Translations under genes and position numbers: made by a program
Assembly: GCA_002506905.1 (NCBI GenBank)
Contig: DAYM01000007.1
Location: 1 to 64,000, forward strand
Length of the DNA stretch: 64,000 nt
Direction: 5' to 3'
DNA from: Methanomassiliicoccaceae archaeon UBA328
GTDB lineage: Archaea; Thermoplasmatota; Thermoplasmata; Methanomassiliicoccales; Methanomethylophilaceae
Notes under the pieces: generated by a model
Databases searched by the model: none
What the model saw: the letters and a program-made list of their open reading frames with translations, nothing else
What the model was told of the DNA's origin: nothing
In this document: positions 33,049-41,022 of the stretch, one piece after another
How the letters are laid out: each line of letters opens with the position of its first letter
Position numbering within the stretch: the first letter of the stretch is position 1

Positions 33049-34440
33049 TCACCTGACAAAGTTCTCGAGTTTTGCGTGGACCGCAGGTCTCAGCGAACGG
33101 CTGCTCTCGTTGATGAACAGATACGGGAGATCAGATTCGTTCTTGAACCTCTCGATGATCTTCGGATCTTTGGAGTAGATACCTGCGGAAAGTCCGCATT
33201 CGGTATATGCCAGCTCCTCGAATGCCTCATCGATGTCCGATACGGTCTTGATATACAGGAACGGAATTCCGAAGTCCATATAGGCCATGTCGTCCTCGTC
33301 GTCGAGGCCGGTGACTATCAGCGGAGTGACGTACGAACCGTTCTGAGTGAACTCGGATGAGACTTTCTTTCCGCCGCATATCGTGTATCCCGCGACCTTT
33401 GAAGCGACCTCATCGAACTGGGCCTTGACCTCCTTTCCGATCAGAGGTCCCGAGAATACCTCGGGCTCTGCGGGATCGTCGATCTTCAGAAGTTTTGCCT
33501 GTTCCATGATCATATCCGTGAATCTTTTCTGATCCTCGATGGTCAGAACTACCTTGGATGTGGAGAAAAGACCCTGTCCGGAATACCTGAATGCAGAATC
33601 CAGAACGTCCCTGACGGCCTTCTTCATATCGCTGGGCTTGTAGACCAGGATCGGGTTCATTCCCTTGAGTTCGTTGATGAAGGAAAGCTCGTCGTCGACC
33701 ATGAGGAACATCATGTCCTCGAGTGATTTTCCGGATCCGGATGCGATGACACCGGCAAGGAACTCGTCATTGGCGAGCTCGATCTGCGTCTCGTCCTTGC
33801 GGTCGGTCATGAAATTGAGGACACCTGCGGGCAGTCCGCAGTTCTCGCAGATCCCATAGACCACGTGAACGGGTATGGGGCAGTATTTGCTGGGCATGAC
33901 TATGGCCGTATTTCCTACGAGTATCGCAGAAAGCGCATATCCCATCGGGGATGCCAGCGGAGAATTGTATGATGTGACGATCGCCCAGGGGCCCATGGGC
34001 TTTCCTGCGATCGCATCAACGGCATTCAGCGCATCTGCGAGGACATCGATGAGAGCATCGACCTCTGCGAGCGACTCCTCCCGCGTCATTCCCGAGGACA
34101 CCAGGACATATGCCGCAAGTTTGTATCTCTGTGCACAGATGTTGTTGAAGATCTTGGTGATGATCTCCGTCCTTTCTTCCTGAGGCCTTACCGACCACTC
34201 CTTGAATGCTTTGATCGAGTTGTTCACCATTTCTTCCGCGGTTCCGGGTTCAGCTTCCTGAAGCGTACCGAATAGGATAGTGTCGTCGATAGGGCTGCAA
34301 AGCGGGTAGTCCACTCCGGAAGCTACCATCATTCCGCCCATGTACGAAGGATAGTCCTTCTTTTCACCCTGGAGGACCGCTTGGAACGCGGTCTCGAATT
34401 TCTTGTTGTCGTAAGGCTCTCTCTGCACTGATACTGCCAT
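33049..34440 (-). CDS. Aldehyde dehydrogenase homologue lacking catalytic Cys
   Basis: The 463-residue protein has the ALDH fold. The oxyanion Asn lies in TSYNSPLASP (Asn159), the cofactor-region LVGNTAIVMPSKY follows, and Glu257 lies in ELKGMNPILV, where the general base normally is. The nucleophile motif GQxC reads GQGLFS (residues 288-293), with Leu291 (codon 33568-33570) at the Cys position. Normal thiohemiacetal chemistry would be impossible. It may bind aldehyde or NAD(P) without oxidising, or be a structural or regulatory homologue. Monocistronic, ATG 34440. Confidence 0.8.
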   Translation of the reverse strand: MAVSVQREPYDNKKFETAFQAVLQGEKKDYPSYMGGMMVASGVDYPLCSPIDDTILFGTLQEAEPGTAEEMVNNSIKAFKEWSVRPQEERTEIITKIFNNICAQRYKLAAYVLVSSGMTREESLAEVDALIDVLADALNAVDAIAGKPMGPWAIVTSYNSPLASPMGYALSAILVGNTAIVMPSKYCPIPVHVVYGICENCGLPAGVLNFMTDRKDETQIELANDEFLAGVIASGSGKSLEDMMFLMVDDELSFINELKGMNPILVYKPSDMKKAVRDVLDSAFRYSGQGLFSTSKVVLTIEDQKRFTDMIMEQAKLLKIDDPAEPEVFSGPLIGKEVKAQFDEVASKVAGYTICGGKKVSSEFTQNGSYVTPLIVTGLDDEDDMAYMDFGIPFLYIKTVSDIDEAFEELAYTECGLSAGIYSKDPKIIERFKNESDLPYLFINESSRSLRPAVHAKLENFVR

Positions 34441-34531
34441 AATTCCTATGTATGATATGCAGTATCTAAATCTTTGGCTTTGGAAGGAAAAGGGGAACCT
34501 TTAATAGGAATAAGAATATCGTCCAAAGCAC

Positions 34532-34607
34532 GGACTCATGGTCTAGGGGTTATGACGTCGCCTTCACACGGCGGAGGTCGCCGGTTCAAATCCGGCTGGG
34601 TCCACCA
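34532..34607 (+). tRNA. tRNA-Val (anticodon CAC)
   Basis: The acceptor GGACTCA pairs with TGGGTCC. The anticodon stem TCGCC/GGCGG encloses loop TTCACAC, giving anticodon CAC, and the T-arm contains GGTTCAAATCC. Discriminator A is followed by an encoded CCA (34605-34607). It is nearly identical to the inverted tRNA-Val(TAC) at 35205-35277. Confidence 0.93.
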
Positions 34608-34766
34608 TTCTCATATTCTGTTCAGATTGGCATCAATTCGCCATAAAGTTTATATATTGACGAACGACCTATATGGATTATTCAACCATCCAAGTGGTTG
34701 CAAGCGTCAGAGTGCCCGAACACTCTTCCTCTTTTGGGCACCTGACCTCTACATTTTCCGATCTTT
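34608..34766. other. Intergenic with hairpin and promoter-like sequence
   Basis: A TATA-like GTTTATATATTG (about 34648-34659) is followed by an inverted repeat GTGCCC...GGGCAC (about 34711-34740) with an A/T-rich tail. The hairpin could terminate the minus-strand gene ending at 34767. A 9-bp direct repeat, GGGCACCTG, occurs near 34736 and 34789. No gene is evident. Confidence 0.4.
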
Positions 34767-35165
34767 TCAGAATAATTTTGTGCACATGGGCACCTGGCGG
34801 CATGCAGATGTTCCGTAATACACCTGGATCTTGTAGCCCTCGTCTATCAGAGGCTGGAATGAGAACTGCCAATTTGATATCGCAGGATCCTCGGGGATGA
34901 TGACGGCGTTCTTCTCATCGCGGACAAGCTCCTTTCTGAGCAGATCCACCAACTCTCTCGGGAATGTCACACCGCAAAGCGCATCCCTGTCCAAAATGAG
35001 TATGTTGGTCTTGGGAGTCTGTTTCATGATCTCGGCCTTGATGACATCCATCATGGGCGCTACACCCTGAACACGCAGACCGGACATTACCCTGACCGAA
35101 TCATTTGAAATGAATTCAGAGACCGTTTCCCTGGGATCTCCTTCCTTCGGACATACGTTGACCAT
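34767..35165 (-). CDS. Unknown protein between inverted tRNA-Val genes
   Basis: The 132-residue frame starts ATG 35165 (MVNVCPKEGDPRE). It has an alternating hydrophobic pattern resembling a small alpha/beta domain: TNILILDRDALCGVTFPRELV, KNAVIIPEDPAI and IDEGYKIQVYYG. The last 15 residues (SACRQVPMCTKLF) look less conserved in character. No family is recognised. The only gene between two oppositely oriented tRNA-Val genes, it may be a recent arrival. A tRNA-associated role is pure speculation. Confidence 0.5.
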   Translation of the reverse strand: MVNVCPKEGDPRETVSEFISNDSVRVMSGLRVQGVAPMMDVIKAEIMKQTPKTNILILDRDALCGVTFPRELVDLLRKELVRDEKNAVIIPEDPAISNWQFSFQPLIDEGYKIQVYYGTSACRQVPMCTKLF

Positions 35166-35204
35166 GAGACAGAGAACAATGTGGGATTATTTGAATAAGA
35201 TGAG

Positions 35205-35277
35205 TGGACCCGGCCGGAATTGAACCGGCGATCTTCGCCTTGTAAGGGCGACGTCATAACCCCTAGACCACGAGTCC
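35205..35277 (-). tRNA. tRNA-Val (anticodon TAC)
   Basis: On the minus strand the acceptor GGACTCG pairs with CGGGTCC. The anticodon stem TCGCC/GGCGA encloses loop CTTACAA (anticodon TAC), and the T-arm contains GGTTCAATTCC. Discriminator A; CCA is not encoded (ACTC follows). The sequence differs from tRNA-Val(CAC) at only about ten positions. Confidence 0.93.
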
Positions 35278-35362
35278 GATAGTAGGCTGATTAACTAGGA
35301 TGTATTAAAAAGGTGGGGCAAAGGACACATTCTAAATAAGAGACCGCCGATTGCGAAACCGC

Positions 35363-35437
35363 GCGAATGTAGTCCAGTGGTTAGGACGGACGCTTCCCAA
35401 GCTTCTGACTCGGGTTCGAATCCCGGCATTCGCACCA
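35363..35437 (+). tRNA. tRNA-Gly (anticodon CCC)
   Basis: Acceptor GCGAATG pairs with CATTCGC. The D-stem is GTCC/GGAC, and the T-stem TCGGG/CCCGG encloses TTCGAAT. The anticodon arm GACGC/GCTTC, with loop TTCCCAA (anticodon CCC), has one mismatch in its middle pair (C29-T41). CCA is encoded at 35435-35437. Confidence 0.9.
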
Positions 35438-35510
35438 TTTCTTATCAATTATCGTCGGATCAGACAGCGGAAGGCCAATCGTTATTATCCTGCATGGATA
35501 TCCCGACCGC

Positions 35511-35984
35511 ATGGAATATACCGTGACCGTAAGGAAGATCCCCTCCGTCCAGGCACTTACAATGGAAGGGAAGATACAGTCATATGATGAGATGGAAGCC
35601 TTTGTCAGGACAGCCTCCGAGCAGCTGCTGAAGGAGAATCCCGAAACACTACCTGTAAAGGACGGCTACCGTTTCATCTCGTTTCCGAAGATGCCGAAAG
35701 ACGGCGAGCCCATAGAACTCAATTTCACCATAGAGGTAGCCGGCAGCGGCCCGGGCGTCCACACTGTGGACGGCATCAGTGCGGCATGTACCAAACACAA
35801 AGGCCCTTGGGACGAGATGGGAGATGCGTATTCCACACTTATCAGATGGATGATGGCCAACGGATACAGGGCTACCGATGCGCCCAGGGAATATTACATC
35901 AAAGGACCCTGGGAAACAAGGAACAGGCATGAGTGGAAGACCGAGATAGAGATGCCGATCATTCCCCTGTCCGATCAGGAATGA
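35511..35984 (+). CDS. GyrI-like/effector-binding domain protein
   Basis: This 157-residue protein matches the GyrI-like small-molecule-binding domain. N-terminal YTVTVRKIPSVQALTMEGKI, a central region ending GVHTVDGISAACTKHKGPWDEMGDAYSTLIRWM, and the final EYYIKGPWETRNRHEWKTEIEM (shown in pieces here) contain the typical Tyr/Trp/Glu residues of the ligand pocket. It stands alone without a DNA-binding domain. Such proteins bind cationic or aromatic compounds. It follows tRNA-Gly by 73 bp. Confidence 0.75.
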   Translation: MEYTVTVRKIPSVQALTMEGKIQSYDEMEAFVRTASEQLLKENPETLPVKDGYRFISFPKMPKDGEPIELNFTIEVAGSGPGVHTVDGISAACTKHKGPWDEMGDAYSTLIRWMMANGYRATDAPREYYIKGPWETRNRHEWKTEIEMPIIPLSDQE

Positions 35985-36105
35985 ACATTCCGCTGTCTGC
36001 ACCCGTTCTCAAAAACAATAGGCGGGAACAGACCTCGTACGCACGCGCCTGATACTTTGTGTATAGGACAACGTTTTAACCGCGAAGCACTATAAGCCTG
36101 CTATT

Positions 36106-37137
36106 ATGCTGGAGATTGACAGTTCAAGGGGAGAGGGCGGAGGCCAAATGGTCCGTACCTCTGTGGCGATGGCGGCATTGACCGGCACCACCACAAAACT
36201 CACGAGGATACGTGAGAACAGGCCCACGAGCGGACTCTCCAAACAGCACACAACTGCCGTGGCCGCCGTGGCCCAAATGACGGGTTCCAAGGTCGACGGC
36301 AATTATGTAGGGTCTGACGAGCTCCTTATAGAGCCCGGAACAGAGAAACTCGACAAACTCACATTGGATATAGGAACAGCAGGAAGTATCAGCCTTGTCA
36401 TGCAGGCCGTCCTTTTGGCGGCGAGGAACCACGATAAGACGCTTACCCTGGACATCATAGGAGGTACCAACGTCATGTGGGCGCCTCCGCTGGATTCGTA
36501 CCAGATGGTCCTGTTCCCCCTGATGAAGAGAATGGGGATCAACGCCCGTGTCGACATCCTGGAGAGAGGTTTCTACCCTCTCGGCGGAGGACATGTCGTT
36601 GCAACGTTGGATCCCATCGGAGAGATATCGCCTCTGATCCTCACGGACCTGGGAGAGTTTAAGGGAATAAAAGGCAGGGTCTTCGTACAGCATCTGCCCG
36701 ATAAGATCGGAACAGAGATGGTGGAAGCCTGCAAAAAGAAACTCGCACCGAAGTACGATGTGGAATTCGAATTCCAGAAGAGCACCGGAAACTCGCGCGG
36801 GGCCGGAATGGTCCTGGTAGCGGAATACGAGAACGGGCTCATATCGAGCAACGTCCTCACATCCCGCGGACATTCGGCCGCACAATCCGGAGAGGATGCC
36901 GCAAACGATCTCATCACCGAGATGGGCACCGGAGCGACCGTCGACAGCCATACTGCCGACCAGCTGCTTCCATACATGGCCATGGCCACCGGATACAGCG
37001 AATTCGTCGTATCCAAGATCAGCAAGCACCTTCTCAGCCAGATGGATACATTGGAATCCTTCCTCGACGTCAAGTTCGGAGTCGAAAGGAAGGAAGACGG
37101 ATACCATTTCACCATCAACCCTGGAGGAACGGAATGA
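36106..37137 (+). CDS. rtcA: RNA 3'-terminal phosphate cyclase
   Basis: The 343-residue protein has the RtcA signature: EIDSSRGEGGGQMVRTSVAMA near the N-terminus (shortened: SRGEGGGQ), then RPTSGLSKQHTTAV, DIGTAGSISLVMQA, FYPLGGGHV, and SRGHSAAQSGEDAA with the catalytic region toward the C-terminus. It converts RNA 3'-phosphate to 2',3'-cyclic phosphate via an adenylylated histidine in the cytoplasm. Length is normal (about 340). The stop overlaps the riboflavin reductase gene (ATGA), starting a run of co-oriented genes to 39.4 kb. Confidence 0.93.
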   Translation: MLEIDSSRGEGGGQMVRTSVAMAALTGTTTKLTRIRENRPTSGLSKQHTTAVAAVAQMTGSKVDGNYVGSDELLIEPGTEKLDKLTLDIGTAGSISLVMQAVLLAARNHDKTLTLDIIGGTNVMWAPPLDSYQMVLFPLMKRMGINARVDILERGFYPLGGGHVVATLDPIGEISPLILTDLGEFKGIKGRVFVQHLPDKIGTEMVEACKKKLAPKYDVEFEFQKSTGNSRGAGMVLVAEYENGLISSNVLTSRGHSAAQSGEDAANDLITEMGTGATVDSHTADQLLPYMAMATGYSEFVVSKISKHLLSQMDTLESFLDVKFGVERKEDGYHFTINPGGTE

Positions 37138-37763
37138 GACCGTTCGTCCATGTCAACTGCGCCATGTCGGCAGACGGAAAGATCGCCGGAGTGGAAAGGA
37201 AACAAGTGAGGATATCCTCTGAAGAGGACAAAACGCGCGTCAGGGAACTCAGAAGGAAATATGACGCGATACTCGTCGGCGTGGGCACTGTCCTTGCCGA
37301 CGACCCGCATCTCATCATCAAAGGAGAGGACTACGACACCAACCCCATACGCATCGTCCTGGACCCCCACGGAAAGACCCCGGACGACGCTCTGGTACTC
37401 GATGAGAGCGCCCCTACGGTGATGGTCACCACAGAGGATTGCGAAAAAGAATGGGACTGCGAGGAGACCATCGTCATGGGAAGGCAGATAGATCTTCCCA
37501 CACTCATGGAGAAACTTGCAGAGGACATAGGGATCGAAAGCATCCTCGTCGAAGGCGGCGGAAACACGATAGCAGAATTCTTCAAGAACAAACTCGTCGA
37601 CAGGTACACAGTATTCGTCGGCGGCCTTTTGATCGGGGGCAGAAGCGCCCCCACACCGGCAGACGGCGACGGATGGGTGTGCGAAGGCGGCCAAAAGATG
37701 AATCTCGACAGCGTCGAGACCCTCGGGAACGGCGCGCTGCTGACATTCACACCCGTCTATTGA
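37134..37763 (+). CDS. arfC: Riboflavin-pathway diaminopyrimidine reductase
   Basis: The 209-residue protein is a stand-alone RibD C-terminal reductase: NCAMSADGKIAG, VGVGTVLADDP, ESILVEGGGNTIAEFF and the final beta strand. In archaea this enzyme reduces the ribosyl side chain of 2,5-diamino-6-ribosylamino-4(3H)-pyrimidinone 5'-phosphate with NAD(P)H for riboflavin and F420 precursor synthesis. It overlaps rtcA and precedes mtnA by 35 bp. Family is firm. Dihydrofolate-reductase-like activity is a less likely alternative. Confidence 0.87.
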   Translation: MRPFVHVNCAMSADGKIAGVERKQVRISSEEDKTRVRELRRKYDAILVGVGTVLADDPHLIIKGEDYDTNPIRIVLDPHGKTPDDALVLDESAPTVMVTTEDCEKEWDCEETIVMGRQIDLPTLMEKLAEDIGIESILVEGGGNTIAEFFKNKLVDRYTVFVGGLLIGGRSAPTPADGDGWVCEGGQKMNLDSVETLGNGALLTFTPVY

Positions 37764-37798
37764 CAGGGATCACATCTTAAAATCAGGAAGCGGACAGC

Positions 37799-38797
37799 AT
37801 GAAGGTCAGAACAGAGAATGGATATGAGGACATCAGGGCCGTATGGTTCGATAAAGGAAAGGTCATGATGATCGACCAGAGGGAACTTCCCCACAAGGTC
37901 GTCATAGTCGGTTTCGACGATTATAAGGATGTCGCGGAAGCGATAAGGAACATGACCACCAGGGGAGCTCCCTCGATAGGGGCCACCGCAGCATATGCAA
38001 TGTGCCTCGCAGCGCTTGCAGACGAGAACATCGAAGAGGCCGCGGCAAAGGTCAAAGCGGCAAGACCTACCGCCAACGATCTGTTCTATGCGGTAGACTA
38101 CATGGTCGATGAACTTTCGAAAGGAAAGGATCCGATCGAGTCCTCGGATGCCTATGCGCAGATGATGGTCGACAAATGTACCAGCATCGGAAATTACGGC
38201 GGAGAGCTCATCAAGGACGGAATGAAATTGATGACACACTGCAACGCAGGCGCCCTTGCAACAGTCGATGTCGGTACGGCATTGGCACCTATGAGAAAAG
38301 CATGGGCAGACGGAAAGAGATTCTTTGTCTATGCGTCAGAGACCCGTCCCCGTCTTCAGGGAATGCAGCTCACGGCCTGGGAACTCAATCAGGAAGGCAT
38401 CGACCACGCCATCATCCCCGACGGGGCATCTGCATATTACATGTCCAAAGGTGTCGATATGATCATAACCGGAGCTGACAGGATCACATCGCGCGGAGAC
38501 TTTGCGAACAAGATAGGAACATTCGATAAGGCCATCGCGGCGAAATACTTCGGAATACCGTTCTACGTGGCCGCACCCATATCGACATTCGATTTCAGCA
38601 TGAAGGACGGTTCCGAGATAGTCATCGAAGAAAGGTCCGAGAAGGAAGTGACGGAGATCTACGGTCAGAGGATAGCCCCGATGGGATCGCCGGCCAAGAA
38701 CCCGGCGTTCGATGTCACTCCGGCAGAACTCGTCACCGGTTTCATCACAGAGAAGGGAATATTCCGCCCGGACGAGATCCACAAGGTGAAGGGATGA
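37799..38797 (+). CDS. mtnA: S-methyl-5-thioribose-1-phosphate isomerase-like protein
   Basis: The 332-residue protein has MtnA landmarks: TRGAPSIGATAAYAM, LMTHCNAGALATVDVGTA with the catalytic Cys, SETRPRLQGMQLTAWEL and ITGADRITSRGDFANKIGT with the catalytic Asp, and FYVAAPISTFD. In methanogens the homologue isomerises 5-deoxyribose- or methylthioribose-1-phosphate to the ribulose form. The following class II aldolase would then cleave that product, and the deaminase at 16.6 kb can act earlier in the route. The stop overlaps the aldolase start. A ribose-1,5-bisphosphate isomerase role is less likely in this context. Confidence 0.9.
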   Translation: MKVRTENGYEDIRAVWFDKGKVMMIDQRELPHKVVIVGFDDYKDVAEAIRNMTTRGAPSIGATAAYAMCLAALADENIEEAAAKVKAARPTANDLFYAVDYMVDELSKGKDPIESSDAYAQMMVDKCTSIGNYGGELIKDGMKLMTHCNAGALATVDVGTALAPMRKAWADGKRFFVYASETRPRLQGMQLTAWELNQEGIDHAIIPDGASAYYMSKGVDMIITGADRITSRGDFANKIGTFDKAIAAKYFGIPFYVAAPISTFDFSMKDGSEIVIEERSEKEVTEIYGQRIAPMGSPAKNPAFDVTPAELVTGFITEKGIFRPDEIHKVKG

Positions 38798-39399
38798 ACG
38801 AGGAATACGCCCGCAACAGGCTCACGGACATCTGCAAACTGCTCTACGACCGCCAACTGACGGTATCGGCAGGCGGTAACATGAGCATCAGACTGAATGA
38901 AAAGGAGATCCTCATAACCCCCAGCGGAAGGAACAAAGGAATGCTCGAACCGGAGGACCTCATCAAGATGGACCTCGACGGCAACGTGCTCTCTTCCGGT
39001 AAGCCTTCCATAGAGCACAAGTTCCATCTGGCACTTTACAGAAAGAACCCCGATACGAATGCCGTGGTCCACTGTCACCCCCTTTACTGCGTGACGTTGG
39101 CCGTGCAGAACAAGGATATCAAAAGCGGACTCACCCCCGAAGGCGTCATGCTCCTCGGCGATGTTCCCATGATCAAATACTGCACCCCCGGATCCCAGGA
39201 ACTCGTTGACGAGGTCGAAAAACACTCAGAATACAAAGCGATGCTCATGAGCAAGCACGGGGCACTCACTCAGGGAAAGACCCTGGAAGAGGCCTACAAC
39301 AGAATGGAGGAACTGGAATTCCAGGCAAAGCTCCAACTGCTCGCGGGAAGGGCAAAGGACCTCCCGGCAGCAGAGATCGAGAAGATCAAGAGGATGTGA
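38794..39399 (+). CDS. Class II aldolase (fuculose-phosphate type)
   Basis: The 201-residue protein shows class II aldolase/adducin family features: SAGGNMSIRLNEKEILITPSG, HKFHLALYRKN, AVVHCHPLYCV with zinc ligands (HxH) and SKHGALTQGKTLEEA with a third His. It cleaves sugar 1-phosphates to dihydroxyacetone phosphate and an aldehyde. Translational coupling to mtnA (ATGA) suggests its substrate is 5-deoxyribulose-1-phosphate, giving DHAP and lactaldehyde. Length is normal (about 200). Confidence 0.9.
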   Translation: MNEEYARNRLTDICKLLYDRQLTVSAGGNMSIRLNEKEILITPSGRNKGMLEPEDLIKMDLDGNVLSSGKPSIEHKFHLALYRKNPDTNAVVHCHPLYCVTLAVQNKDIKSGLTPEGVMLLGDVPMIKYCTPGSQELVDEVEKHSEYKAMLMSKHGALTQGKTLEEAYNRMEELEFQAKLQLLAGRAKDLPAAEIEKIKRM

Positions 39400-39401
39400 A
39401 G

Positions 39402-40496
39402 ATGACAATACTCGTCACGAAATGGTTCGGCGTCTTCCTCGTGGACGAGAGGACGAACAAGATAATCAAACAGACCCTCATGCCCGCCGACCCTGCCGAA
39501 ACGGCAGAGAAGCTGGCACAGATCCAGAGAGGCATGATCCTGCCAGAGGAAAGAGAGATCTGCAAGGACATTCCGAAGCTGTATGTCCTTGACAGGAGAC
39601 AGGCGGAATTGGGAAAGCCCCTTTTCTACGATGCATCGTTCATAAGACCGGGGTCCTTCGGATTCACGGACGAGATGATGCACAAGACCATGCTCGGCCT
39701 GGGAAAGCTCAGGACGTCCGAGCCCATGTCGGCAGACAACAGTCTGGTACAGGCCATCAGGAACCTCGACGACACCATCGCCACCGCAAACCTTCTGAAC
39801 GAAAGACTTCACGAATGGTATGGAATGCACTTCCCGGAACTGGCAGACCTTGCCAAGGACAGGAGATATGCCGAACTCGTCGCATCCTACGGAGAACGCG
39901 AGAACATCATCGGCGAATTGGGGATCGACATACAATCGATCGGTTCCGATTTCAGGGACGAAGATATGTCTGCGGTACAGGACCTCGCCGATACACTCTG
40001 CAGGATCTACGACGACAAGAAGAGGATCGAGGAATACATCGACAGCATCGTCGGAGATGTCTGCCCCAATATGTGCGCCATCCTCGGAGGACCCCTGTCC
40101 GCAAGGATGATCTCCCTGGCCGGAGGCCTTCACAGACTTGCATCCCTGCCTTCGTCGACCGTCCAGCTCCTGGGTGCGGAGAAGGCGATGTTCAGACACC
40201 TTAAGACCGGAAAAAGACCTCCGAAGCACGGAGTGATCTACCAGCATCCCGATGTACACTGCGCACCGTATTGGCAGAGAGGGAACATCGCAAGGGCACT
40301 GGCCGGAAAGGTCTCGATAGCCGCCAAGATAGACGCATATGACGGTGAATTCAGAGGCGATGAGCTCAATAAAGAGTTCCAGGCAAGGGTCGAGGACATC
40401 CGCCGCAGATATCCGGACCCTCCGAAGAAAAAGAACGACCAATCCAAGCGCAGGAAGAAAAGACCTAACGGCAAAAAGAAGGTCCCGCGCGCCTGA
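39402..40496 (+). CDS. C/D-box RNP protein Nop5
   Basis: The 364-residue protein has an N-terminal domain (about 1-110, ending MMHKTMLGLGKLR), a coiled coil (about 125-230), and the Nop RNA-binding domain with VCPNMCAILGGPLSARMISLAGGLHRLASLPSST, which includes the invariant GxxxxARxI segment (here LSARMI). A Lys/Arg tail follows (KRRKKRPNGKKK). It scaffolds archaeal C/D-box small RNPs for 2'-O-methylation. ATG 39402 is preferred over GTG 39396, which overlaps the aldolase stop. Fibrillarin, usually next to nop5 in archaea, is absent here. Confidence 0.9.
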   Translation: MTILVTKWFGVFLVDERTNKIIKQTLMPADPAETAEKLAQIQRGMILPEEREICKDIPKLYVLDRRQAELGKPLFYDASFIRPGSFGFTDEMMHKTMLGLGKLRTSEPMSADNSLVQAIRNLDDTIATANLLNERLHEWYGMHFPELADLAKDRRYAELVASYGERENIIGELGIDIQSIGSDFRDEDMSAVQDLADTLCRIYDDKKRIEEYIDSIVGDVCPNMCAILGGPLSARMISLAGGLHRLASLPSSTVQLLGAEKAMFRHLKTGKRPPKHGVIYQHPDVHCAPYWQRGNIARALAGKVSIAAKIDAYDGEFRGDELNKEFQARVEDIRRRYPDPPKKKNDQSKRRKKRPNGKKKVPRA

Positions 40497-40507
40497 TGTA
40501 AGATAAA

Positions 40508-40517
40508 CTATAATAAG
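40508..40517 (+). promoter_or_regulatory. TATA box upstream of aIF5A
   Basis: CTATAATAAG lies about 25-30 bp before the palindrome at 40532 and before the small ORF, fitting a promoter for the transcript that carries aIF5A. Confidence 0.45.
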
Positions 40518-40526
40518 AGAGACCCG

Positions 40527-40619
40527 ATGGGGGTATCAGATACCATGCAGTCTATGTACGCATTAAAAGAGGCCGTCCCCTCGGTGGGAAGGTACAACAA
40601 GCGGATATTCACGGCGTGA
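40527..40619 (+). CDS. Possible 30-residue leader peptide
   Basis: The ORF from ATG 40527 encodes 30 residues (a shorter start is ATG 40545), ending ...YNKRIFTA before TGA. Composition is protein-like (MQSMYALKEAVPSVGRYNKR). It lies between a TATA box and aIF5A, 23 bp before its ATG, on the same strand. It may be a leader peptide, a small protein, or chance. The ATG at 40545 is near the expected transcription start. Confidence 0.3.
   Translation: MGVSDTMQSMYALKEAVPSVGRYNKRIFTA
40532..40544. repeat. 13-bp palindrome, candidate operator
   Basis: GGTATC-A-GATACC is a perfect inverted repeat with 6-bp arms, about 15 bp downstream of the TATA box CTATAATAAG and overlapping the small ORF. Its position at the expected transcription start suggests an operator for the aIF5A transcript. 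Confidence 0.4.
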
Positions 40620-40642
40620 GTTAACACAGGAAGGTAATTGTC

Positions 40643-41020
40643 ATGTGGGAGATGAAAGAGATCAGAGAGTTGAAAGTCGGAAGATACGTGAACATCGATG
40701 ATTCGCCATGTAAGATCATATCGATCAGCATGTCCAAACCCGGAAAGCACGGATCCGCGAAAGCAGCCATCGAGGCAACGGATATCTTCACAGGAGCGAA
40801 GAAATCAATCAACGGCCCTGTCAGCGCAAAGGTCCAGGTCCCCCAGATCGACAAGAGGAAAGGACAGATCATCTCCATCCAGGGAGACGAAGTCCAGATT
40901 ATGGACCTTGAGACATTCGAGACATTCTCAATGGCCATCAACCCCGACCACGAGTGCGTGATCGAGGAAGGAGCGGAAGTCCTTTACATCGTAGCGATGG
41001 GAAGGAACAAACTGCTCTGA
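40643..41020 (+). CDS. eif5A: Translation factor aIF5A
   Basis: The 125-residue protein has the aIF5A layout: N-terminal SH3-like domain with the hypusination loop SKPGKHGSAK (modified Lys35) and a C-terminal OB fold (VQIMDLETFETFSM). It helps the ribosome through poorly reacting peptide-bond sequences after deoxyhypusine modification. The SD GGAAGGT lies upstream of ATG 40643. The agmatinase gene follows after 2 bp, linking aIF5A to the polyamine needed for its modification. Confidence 0.95.
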   Translation: MWEMKEIRELKVGRYVNIDDSPCKIISISMSKPGKHGSAKAAIEATDIFTGAKKSINGPVSAKVQVPQIDKRKGQIISIQGDEVQIMDLETFETFSMAINPDHECVIEEGAEVLYIVAMGRNKLL

Positions 41021-41022
41021 GG

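Noticed and set aside
34532..34607. Opal-suppressor reading (anticodon TCA) of the tRNA-Val gene
   Set aside because: Only the loop TTCACAC with stem TCGCC/GGCGG gives five pairs, so the anticodon is CAC.
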